From positions 84,231,384 through 84,295,383 of the forward strand of contig CM043944.1 in NCBI GenBank assembly GCA_014529385.2: a DNA stretch of 64,000 nucleotides, written 5' to 3'. This DNA is from Adiantum capillus-veneris. Lineage: Eukaryota; Streptophyta; Polypodiopsida; Polypodiales; Pteridaceae. This document shows positions 55,569-64,000 of the stretch, piece after piece; the stretch's first letter is position 1; each line of letters begins with the position of its first letter. The notes below the pieces were generated by a model. The model was not told where the DNA came from, made no database searches, and saw only the letters and a program-made list of their open reading frames with translations. Made by a program: the position numbers and the translations under genes.

Positions 55569-55570
55569 AC

Positions 55571-55582
55571 TGGTATCAGAGC
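55571..55582 (+). other. Primer-binding site of copia F
   Basis: TGGTATCAGAGC, two bases after the LTR. Confidence 0.95.
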
Positions 55583-56647
55583 TCAGATCGAGGCTCGGGG
55601 CAGCACCGCAGGAGGCTAGAGTCACCAACTCAGATTGGAGTGAAATTCGACAAGCGAAGACACGGCCCCAAATCTCGTGGGGAAGCCCCAAATTTCATTC
55701 TGAGGTCATCTCGGCCACCGTTCGGCTTCGACAAAGGTCTACGCAGGCCATTTTCGACTACGTGGTCTCACCGGGTGCAGATCCGACTCTGCAAATTTGG
55801 GGTTTTCGGCCTACGACTGCAGGTGCTGAGGATATCGACACTCCCAAAGTGCTGATTTGTGGTTGTCTACACATAGAAGGACGGCTCACAGTTCTTGGAG
55901 GCGTGTCACAAACGACACGGGTGCATCTACACACAGACTGTAGGCGACATCCACTGGTTCATCAGGTAGCTTGTGTTTGCTGCTTGATATTCCAGATTTC
56001 ATCCTAACATTGTAGGTACTTCCACATGGGATGTATTGTCAGAGATGATGTATGTCTGTTAAGGGTTTGCTGGCTGTGAGTCACGTAGCAAACAACCGCC
56101 GCAGCGGTTACAGCATATAGTGGGAAATTTGTGGATGTATGACTTTGTGGGAAGTCTATGTACTGTGAGATTTACTGCAGCCTTTGTTGAGGGTCGAGTG
56201 AGGTTTTATTGAGCTGGGGGATTCTCGAATGTTGAGATCCTTTCGGTGATACAGGTCTTGGAGCGATCCCTCGAGCACCCTTAGATAGGCAGCTAGGATG
56301 TATTGACTGTGAGTTAGACAGTTGGGATTGCATCTTTGCTTTACTACCGTTGAGGCATTGTCGCAGTCTATGCTTATAGGAAAGTGACAGGACAGTGAGA
56401 GACAGTACAGGTGCACGACAGGTTTACCCGCAGCTTACAGTGTCAGAGAGACAGTGTTTTTTGAGCTGTTTTTTGGTCTGTTTTTAGTACACCAGAGCCA
56501 TTTTACAAAGGAGACTCTGCCAAAATTTTTGCAGAATCTGAAGCTTTCTTGGTTCATTTGACAGGTTGATATTGGTTCAGAGGTCAGTTTACAGGGGAAA
56601 CTCTGCCGAATTTTTCCCAGAAAAGTAAACTACTGTGAAGCGTAGCT
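55583..56647 (+). other. Copia F leader
   Basis: A long untranslated leader of about 1.06 kb before the gag ATG. It contains short frames only. The GGGGAAACTCTGCCG block near 56600 recurs in the copia B leader, so the leader is a shared family feature and not a random insertion. Confidence 0.8.
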
Positions 56648-59600
56648 ATGGCTGGATCACAGGACACTGCTCTTTACAATATCAAGAAGCTGGATGGAAC
56701 CAATTTCCCATTGTGGAAGAAGCAAATTGGGCACCTGTTGGTACAAAAGAAGCAGATAAAACCTATAAAGCTCAAGGGGATAAAACCAGAAGATATGGAC
56801 GAAGATGAATGGAGTGAAATGGATGAATTGGCACTTTCTACCATTATGCTGACTTTGGCAGAAAGCGTTTACTTCAATGTAGCAGACGAGATGTCGGCTT
56901 ATCAAGCATGGTTAAAGGTGAGTGATCTTTATGAGAAGCAGAGTGCAGCTTCACAGGTATACTGGCTTAAGAAGCTTGTTGACTTGAAGATGAAAGAAGG
57001 GACACCTATGTCCAATCATCTGAATGAATTCAACTCAATCTATAGTCAATTGTCAGCTCAAGGTGTCAAGTTTGATGAACCTGTTAGAGCTATGTTCCTG
57101 TTGATCACATTGCCAGAAAGTTGGGACACTTTTCGCACAGCTTTGAGTAATTCTGCACCTCCAGATGGTTTGAACATAGCAGGTGTAGAAGGAAGTCTGC
57201 TTACTGAAGAAACCAATAGAAAGACAATGGACAAAGGCAAAGGAACAGCCTTAGTTGTCAGGGGAAGGACCAAAGAAAAGTACAAAGGTGGAAAGAGGAA
57301 TCAGTCTCGTAGCAAGTCCCGCAGTGCTAAAGGCAAGAGTGACATATAATGCTACCATTGTGGCAAGAAGGGTCACATGAAAAGAGACTGCAGAGAATGG
57401 AAAGCAGAAAAAGGCAAAGAGAAAGCTGAAGACCATGGTGAGAAGAACAAGTCCTCAGTGAAGATTCAAGAAATAAATGTGACAAACACTGTTGCAGAGG
57501 ATGACAGTCTAGTGTCATGAGACATCTACTTCTTGAAGAATACAATGGACTCAGCTCTTCTTACAGCATCTGATGGAAATGCACTGAGTGACTGGATTAT
57601 AGACTCAGGGGCATCACTTCATGTGTCTCCAAACAAGGAGTGGTTTACTTCTTATGTGACCACTAAAGATCATGTTCGGCTAGGCAATGGGCAGACATGT
57701 GAGATCTTAGGTGTTGGAGATGTTCAATTGAAGTTTTAGAATGGCTCTTCTTTCACGCTGAAGAATGTGAGACATGTTCCCTCAATTACAAAGAGCTTGA
57801 TCAACACAGGTTTACTTGATGATGCTGGCTACGTCACCACTTTTGGACAGAACATGTGGAAGATATCCAAGGGTTCTATGATAGTAGCACATGGAGTAAA
57901 GTCTGGAGGACTTTACATGATTTATGTATCAAATGTCTCTAAAAATGTAATCAATGTAACCGAGCAGCCGAATGTTTCTTTGTGGCATAGCCGGTTAGGA
58001 CATATGTCCAAGAAGGGAATGGAAATCTTGTCTCGTTCTGGTTATTTGCCTGGCTTTTCATTTAATGATTTTGAATTCTGTGAACATTGTCTGTATGGTA
58101 AGCAAACACAGCAGCCACATAAGCATAGAAGCAATAGAAGAGATACACAGTTGGCACTTGTTCATAGTGATTTGTGTGGACCTATGCCTAACCTATCTCT
58201 AGGGGGAGCTTCTTACTTTATGACATTTATAGATGATTACTCGAGGAAAGTATGGGTTTACTTTCTCAAGCACAAGGATGAAGCGTTGAGTGTTTTCAAA
58301 ACGTTTGTGACACTTGTGGAGAATCAGAGTGGCAAGAAGCTTAAATGCTTACGCACTGACAATGGTGGAGAGTATGTTTCAAAGGCCTTTCAGGACTTTT
58401 GTGAGTCAAAAGGTATAAAACGTGAACTTACTGCTCCTTACAATCCTCCTCAAAATGGTGTTGCTGAGAGGATGAATAGGACCATACAAGAGAAGGTCAG
58501 AAGTATGTTGTCTAATGCACAGCTGCCAAATGGGTTTTGGGCTGAAGCTGTATCAACAGCTGTTCATCTTGTAAATAGATCTCCTAGCAAGGTTTTGCAG
58601 AAGGATTCAGTGCCAGAGATGGTATGGTCAGGCAAAATGCCCTCATACAAGCATCTCAGAGTCTTTGGCTGTGAGGCATATACTCACGTTCCAAAGGAAT
58701 TTAGGAACAAACTTGAGCCAAAGAGTAGAAAGTGCATCTTTTTAGGCTATGGTAATTCTGGTGAGATGGGGTACAGACTTTGGGATCCCGAATCCAGAAA
58801 GGTTGTCCGCAGCAATGATGTTCACTTTAATGAATCCAAATATCATTCTAAACCAGAGAGGGTTGGGGATATTAGAAGAGTTGTCTTCCAAGAAGATGGA
58901 CCTGCATGTGCAAGACAAAATGTCAGAGCTCAAGAGGAGCAAGGACAGGATAGTGTGGAACCACAGGTTGTGGCTGAGCCTGAGCCACCTATTGTGCGTA
59001 GATCAGGACGTGTCACGGGACCTCCTGATAGGTTTGTTCCATCTATGAATTATGTCATGTTGACTGATTGCAATGAACCTTCATGTTACAAAGAAGCAGT
59101 GCAAATGAAGGACTCCGGGAATTGGCAATTGGCCATGCAGTCAGAGATGACAGCTTTGCATAAAAACCAGACATGGAAGCTAGTTAAATTACCACGGGGC
59201 AAAAAGGCTCTACCCTGTAAATGGGTTTACAGGTATAAGATCACCGCTCATGATAGTCAGCCAAAGTACAAAGCAAGGCTTGTTGCCAAGGGCTTTAAGC
59301 AAGAACAAGGCATTGACTTTGATGAAGTCTTCTCTCCGGTGGTCAAGATGACTACATTGAAATGCTTTCTTGCATTGGTTGCCATATTAGATTTGGTGTT
59401 GCACCAAATGGATGTCAAGACAGCGTTCTTGCATGGTGATTTAGATGTGGAAATTTACATGCAGCAGCCAGAAGGGTTTGTTGAGAAAGGCAAGGAAGAT
59501 TGGGTATGCCAGTTGTTAAAGAGTCTTTATGGCTTAAAACAATCACCGAGGGCATGGTACCATAAATTCCACAAGTTTATGCTTTCTCAAGGCTACAAAC

Positions 59601-60628
59601 GTAGTGAGTTCGATCACTGTCTATATACAAAGAAGGCTAAGGATGGTAGTTGGCTGATCCTTATTTTGTATGTGGATGACATGTTGATTGCTGGCAAGCA
59701 CTTGGAAGAAATTTCAGCTTTGAAGTCAAAGATGGCAAAATCGTTTGACATGAAAGACATGGGTGAGGCAAGTCATATACTTGGTATGCGCATTGAGAGA
59801 GACAGATCAAAGAAGTTGATTTGGTTATCTCAAACAGAGTATATTGACAAGGTTTTGCAACGTTTCAATATGGAGAAGGGAAAGGCACTGAGTGTTCCAT
59901 TGCCACCATATGTGAAACTTAGAAAACAAGATTGTCCTGTGTTTGAGGAAGAACAGGCTGAAATGGATAAGATTCCATATGCGTCTGCAGTGGGTAGTTT
60001 GATGTATGTAATGATTGCTACTCGCCCAGACATTGCATTTGCAGTGGGAGTAGTAAGTCGATACATGTCAAACCCAGGCAAGAAACATTGGGAGGCAGTG
60101 AAAGGAATATTGAGATACCTGAAAGCTACAAAGAGTATGCGTATATGCTATGGGAGTCACGAGCTAAGTGTAAAGGGTTTTACAGACTCAGATTATGCAG
60201 GTGACTTAGACAACCGAAGGTCTACGTCAGGGTATGTCTTTACATTGGCTGGTGGAGCAGTATCATGGCGTTCTAGATTACAAGATTGTGTTACTCAGTC
60301 TACTACAAAGGCTGAATATGTTGCAGCATCAGAGGCATGCAAAGAATCAATTTGGCTTAATCGACTAGTAACAGATTTGGGAATCAAAGAAGAGATGCCT
60401 GTGTTATATTGTGATAGTCAAAGTGCTATACAATTGGCTCGCAATCCAGTTTATCACTCAAAGACAAAGCATGTGGATGTGAAGTATCATTTCATCAGGG
60501 AAATGCTCGAGGATAAGCAACTTCAACTTATCAAAGTTCACACCACAGAAAATCCTGCTGATCTACTTACAAAAGGACTTCCCTCAGAGAGCTTTGCGCA
60601 TTTTCGCAAGCAGTTAGGTGTAGGGTAG
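56648..60628 (+). pseudogene. Copia F gag-pol, one frame with three stops
   Basis: From ATG 56648 to the stop at 60626 the frame spans 1,326 codons without a shift. In-frame stops are TAA at about 57347 (before the CCHC knuckle CYHCGKKGHMKRDC), TGA at about 57518 and TAG at about 57737. Copia B has Glu, Gly and Gln at these places, so each is a single-base change. Domains: gag; knuckle; protease DSGASLHVS; pre-integrase HSRLGHMSKKG; integrase IDDYSRKVWV, RTDNGGEYVS, NGVAERMNRT; RT with QMDVKTAFLHGDL and LYVDDMLIAG; RNase H with DSDYAGDLDNRRSTSG and ADLLTKGLP. The last 953 residues are open. Confidence 0.95.
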
Positions 60629-60717
60629 TACATCACTTCTCTACATCTCTTGTATATTAGCTTGTATAGTAGCTTCTCTCACACTTAAAGTACCACATTG
60701 GACTTTAAGTGGGAGGT
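60629..60717 (+). other. Copia F 3' region with polypurine tract
   Basis: A short non-coding stretch ending TAAGTGGGAGGT just before the LTR. Copia B has the same polypurine tract in reverse at about 38623-38635. Confidence 0.85.
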
Positions 60718-60909
60718 TGTTGGGGTATAAAGCCCAATGTGGTCGCCCAGGTAAGTGGGCGGGCTGCCAGGTATGTACACATATTCTTTTGTAAAAACCT
60801 AATAAGAACTCACTATGCTCTACACATTACAGTAGAGCGAGTTCACCATATCGTCGTGCTCTTCTTCTCACACTCTCTCTCGCGTCGCACTTCCGCTCGT
60901 ACTCCTTCA
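60718..60909 (+). repeat. 3' LTR of copia F
   Basis: 192 bp, TGTTGGGGTATAAAGCCC to TACTCCTTCA, followed by GAGGG. Confidence 0.95.
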
Positions 60910-62296
60910 GAGGGTTGCCATTTGATGGGCTTTGATAGTCTTTTTGACAGGTATAAAATGAGCTTGTTTACTGAACCTGTCTACTATCGTCCATATTCCC
61001 ATATTCCCATGGATAGACTTAGGCAATCCAAAGATAAAATTCATGGATATGCTCTCCCACGATGAATTAGGGATTGGCAAAGGTTGAAGCAATCCAGGTT
61101 GCTTCCCTCTATCAAACTTCGTCTTTTGGCATACCACACATTTAGAAACATACTATTGTATGTTTGCTTTCATGGTAGGCCAAAAGAAATATGTTTCAAT
61201 CCCCTTTAGGGTAGACTGAATCCCTCTATGCCCTGCATAAGGAGGAGCATAAGATTCATACATTACTTTCTCACGTAGTGAGCTAGTGAGGCATAGTCTA
61301 TTGCTATAGAGAAGATAACCATCTTGTAAAGTAAATGGTTCCTCTTTCTTCCCTAGTGCAAGGGCTGAAATCACATCTCTAAAATCGGGATCAATAGCAT
61401 ACTCATCTATCATAGAAGATAGATCATTGCGAGTTGCTATGGAAGCCGCATTCACTCTCGGCCTTCTTGAGAGTGCATCAGCTACTTGATTATGCTTGCC
61501 AGCAATGTGAGCAATATGAAAATGAAATTGCGAAAGAAAGTTTGCCCACCTCATTTGTTTGTTGAAGAGCTTGGTCTACGTCATGAAGTACTTAAGACTT
61601 TGGTGATCCGTTCGCAGAATGAAAGGAGTCCCCAATAAATAGTGCTTCCATGAGTCTAAGGCATGTAGACATGCGAGGAGTTCCTTTTCATATATGCCTA
61701 GAGCTTGCTCAACAGGGTTGAGCCTTCGACTTTCATAGCCTATGGCGTTCCCTTCTTGGAGCAAAACAGCTCCAAGGCAATCACCACTAGCGTCACATTG
61801 GACCTCAAATGGCTTTGAGAGATCCAAAAGTGTAAGCACAGGTTGAGAGATAAGCTTTTCTTTAAGCTTTTCAAAAGCATTGGTCTCCTTGGCAGACCAT
61901 GTATACCTAACGTTTTTCTTTGTTAGGTCATGTAATGGTCCTGCAATTTGTGAGAACTTTTCTATGAAGCGTCTATAGTATGCACACATACCTATAAAGC
62001 TTCTTAGTTCATGAAGATTCCTTGGTTTAGGCCATCCTTTTATTACCTCTAACTTTGATGGATCCATTTGGATGCCATCTTGAGAGATAATGTGACCTAA
62101 ATATTGAATCTCTTGCAAGAAAAATTCACTTTTCTTTCGATCAACATAAACTTTATTCTCTCCTAGAACTTGAAATGTTACGTGGAGGTGTTGCTTGTGT
62201 TCATCTAGTGAATGAGAGTAGATGATAATATCATCAAAGAACAATCAAGTAAAGGTTCGGTGAGGCCTGAACAGCTTCTCCATCAAGCGATTGAAT
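60910..62296 (-). pseudogene. CH4 integrase N-terminus, RNase H and RT C-terminus
   Basis: On the minus strand, RT reads FFDDIIIYSHSLDEHKQHL and YLGHIISQDGIQMDPSKLEV. RNase H has VQCDASGDCLGAVLL, TDHQSLKYF and KHNQVADALSR. The integrase finger (GHRGIQSTLKG...VCQKTKFDRG) and MNFIFGLPK follow. The first integrase Asp is now Asn (MNF, where CH2 has MDF). Stops occur near 61570 and 61150. The frame continues across copia F because insertion plus duplication adds a multiple of three. Confidence 0.92.
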
Positions 62297-62784
62297 GTGG
62301 CTTTGAGAGATCCAGAAGTGTAAGCACAGGTTGAGAGATAAGCTTTTCTTTAAGCTTTTCGAAAGCATTGTTCTCCTTGGCAGACCATGTATACCTAACG
62401 TTTTTCTTTGTTAGGTCATGTAATGGTCCCGCAATTTGTGAGAACTTTTCTATGAAGCGTCTATATTATGCACACATACTTATAAAGCTTCTTAGTTCAT
62501 GAAGATTCCTTGGTTTAGGCCATCCTTTTATTACCTCTAACTTTGATGGATCCATTTGAATGCCATCTTGAGAGATAAGGTGACCTAAATACTGAATCTC
62601 TTGCAAGAAAAATTCACTTTTCTTTCGATTAACATAAAGTTTATTCTCTCCTAGAACTTGAAATATTACCTGGAGGTGTTGCTTGTGTTCATCTAGTGAA
62701 TGAGAGTAGATGATAATATCATCAAAGAACAATCAAGTAAAGGTTCGGTGAGGCCTAAATAGCTTCTCCATCAAGCGGTAGAAT
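62297..62784 (-). repeat. 488-bp tandem duplication within CH4 RT
   Basis: This block repeats 61809-62296 with an offset of 488 bases, covering FFDDIIIYS through the early RNase H. Both borders share TGGCT, consistent with slippage or unequal exchange at short homology. Because 488 is not a multiple of three, it also breaks the frame. The copies differ at scattered bases, so the duplication is not brand new. Confidence 0.9.
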
Positions 62785-63731
62785 GTGGCTGGTGCATTGG
62801 TCAAGCCCAAAGGCGTGACAATATATTCGTAAAGAACAAACGTAGTGCAAAAATGTGGTCTTTACAATGTCTTGATCAACTATCCTTATTTGATGATAGC
62901 CACTTTTTAGGTCAATCCTACTGAAGTAGGTGGACCTTGTAGCTTATGAAATAGGTCTTCTACCCGTGGAACAAGAAACCTATTCTTGATGATGATTGTA
63001 TTTAGTGCTCTATAGTCGACACACATACGATACGTGCCGTCTTTCTTTTGCACTAATAGCACAGGTGAGCAAAATGGAGATGAGCTAGGCCTAACCATGC
63101 CCTTCTCAACTAACTCATGCACTTGCCACATAATCTCCTCTTGTTGAGCTCGAGAAACTCTATAAGGATGTTTATTAGGCGGTGAACTTCCTGGAAGAAG
63201 TTCAATTGCATGGTCATCATTGGCTCGTTTAGGAGGTAGTTCACAAGGGATGTCGTTAATAAAAACATCTTGAAACCCCTTGAGAAAATCGGATAACTCT
63301 AATTCCTTGTGCGTGTGTATATTTTCTTTTGCTAAAACATTAGGTTCATTTTGAGAATCTTTAACAAAAATCATGTACACGGAAATAGAGCTCTTTATTG
63401 ACTTATTGAAAGCTTGAGTATGTACAATGGGTATGGTGTTACCCATTTCCTTAGCATCTATGTACGTATCTTTTTCCTTGAACCTAAAGTAGATTTTCCT
63501 TTCAGGGAATTTAACATTGGCAGCCATGCGATCAAACTGTGGTGCCCCTAGGATTACATCCTCATGCTTGAGAGGAGAGATAAAGAAGTCCTCTTTGTCC
63601 ACATAGCTTTGTACGTGGAGCCTCAATTTCTCGATTAAGGGAGTGAGTGAAGCTTCTTGCCCCTTGAAAGCATCGTCTGCAGGTAGGACATCTCCCATCT
63701 CGTAAGCTTGTATGCTTAGCTTGGTGGCCAA
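62785..63731 (-). pseudogene. CH4 RT N-terminus and protease body
   Basis: It reads KLSIQAYEMGDVLPADDAFK and HEDVILGAPQFDRM (protease), the linker GFQDVFINDIPCELPPKRAN, then RT with [16 protein letters not shown]. The RT reading breaks near 62907 and resumes at about 62870 with words matching DIVKTAF in CH2. The protease ILGAPWF box has Gln for Trp. Confidence 0.9.
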
Positions 63732-64000
63732 CTTTGTGGATATGAAATTGTGAGTAGAACCAGGTTCAAAAAGAGAATAAAAGCATCATGTTCTCTTACC
63801 TTTCCCCAAGCATAGGATAGAGGAGATCCTTTCTGGTGAGTTTCCTCCTCTTGTATTTCAGCCAATGTAGCTCTAGGAGGTTCATGGCGGGTGTTCTTTT
63901 GGGGACAAGCTTGGTACGTCCTTGCTCGCCGCACTTGAAACAACGGTTATGCTTGCGATAATGATCAAGCTCTTCAGGAGAGAGTTTGTTTTTGCCTTTG
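63716..64000 (-). pseudogene. CH4 gag C-terminus and protease start (window edge)
   Basis: The minus strand reads ACPQKNTRHEPPRATLAEIQ and GKVREHDAFILF before a shift removes the FDPGSTHNF active site. The knuckle reads broken near 63920, where bases matching CGEQGHVYRAC are missing. Gag continues past the window edge. Confidence 0.88.

Larger units (their letters stand above)
55377..60909 (+). mobile_element. Copia F, nearly complete Tork/TNT1-like element
   Basis: 5,533 bp with 192-bp LTRs, tRNA-Met primer site, one gag-pol frame, a polypurine run and GAGGG duplications (55372-55376 and 60910-60914). LTRs differ at five positions by eye (about 2.6%). The only coding defects seen are three nonsense codons. 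It lies in the integrase of CH4. Confidence 0.95.
52460..64000 (-). mobile_element. CH4, chromovirus of the CH2 family, interrupted and cut by window edge
   Basis: Its 3' LTR is at 52460-54079, then on the minus strand integrase, RNase H, RT, protease and gag run to the right edge. Copia F is inserted in its integrase. CH4 probably inserted into CH3 gag, since CH3 sequence abuts its LTR directly. The 5' LTR and the matching duplication (candidate ATCAT at 52455-52459) would lie beyond 64000. Confidence 0.88.

Noticed and set aside
56648-60628. Programmed stop read-through in copia F
   Set aside because: Three different stops at unrelated contexts and sense codons in copia B at the same places point to mutation, not recoding.

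Overview
The window looks like a heterochromatin-type block of a land-plant nuclear genome. No ordinary host gene, rRNA, tRNA or CRISPR array could be supported. The evidence for a plant is Ty3/gypsy chromoviruses and Ty1/copia elements whose primer-binding sites match initiator tRNA-Met (TGGTATCAGAGC), a Tat-lineage Ty3/gypsy element with a second RNase H (known from land plants), an L1-like LINE, a CACTA-type terminus, and long (GA)n and (CA)n tracts. The large, only partly decayed chromoviruses and Tat element would fit a fern or another repeat-rich plant, but that is a guess.

Left part (1-12.3 kb): the 5' end of a Tat/Athila-like element on the minus strand runs off the left edge (primer site about 1285-1303). 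Next come poorly recognisable sequence, a cluster of GCTAACCG motifs, and a decayed minus-strand chromovirus (CH1, 4832-10530) with two related LTRs and a gag fragment outside its left LTR. From 10.5 to 12.3 kb there are microsatellites, two dispersed repeats that recur at 25-28 kb, and a CACTA-like terminus.

Middle (12.3-25.5 kb): a minus-strand LINE (ORF1, endonuclease, reverse transcriptase) is split inside its reverse transcriptase by an intact plus-strand chromovirus, CH2 (13792-22698). CH2 has 1.59-kb LTRs that differ at about five bases, a TAAAG target duplication, and one uninterrupted 1,649-codon gag-pol frame. It is the youngest complete insertion here and the best candidate for a functional element.

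25.5-38 kb: a decayed gag fragment, a (GA)48 tract, a small unrecognised ORF, then a plus-strand Tat element (29447-36704). The Tat element has a leader ORF, gag, protease, RT, RNase H, a second RNase H and an integrase cut just after the third catalytic residue. At the cut lies a copia-type LTR that joins two unrelated sequences, which suggests a recombination deletion. On its other side is the 5' end of another copia-like element (D).

Right part (38-64 kb): a deep nest. Chromovirus CH3 (minus) carries copia B (38345-50790, duplication AGAAA). Copia B carries copia A (42988-49753, duplication AACAA). Copia A carries a solo LTR (48309-49062, duplication AGAAC) and an unexplained coding-like insert in its integrase. 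A further chromovirus of the CH2 family (CH4, from 52460 past the right edge) abuts CH3 inside gag. CH4 has a 488-bp tandem duplication in RT and is itself interrupted by copia F (55377-60909, duplication GAGGG). Copia F keeps one frame broken only by three nonsense codons.

Taken together, the genes encode retrotransposition functions: capsid and nucleic-acid binding (gag), polyprotein cleavage (PR), cDNA synthesis (RT/RNase H), integration (IN, sometimes with a chromodomain), and for the LINE nicking and target-primed reverse transcription. I found no clear new biological system. The most unusual items are the coding-like insert in copia A, the Tat element whose LTR begins like a chromovirus LTR, the SR-like N-terminal gag extension of CH2, and the footprints of recombination between elements.
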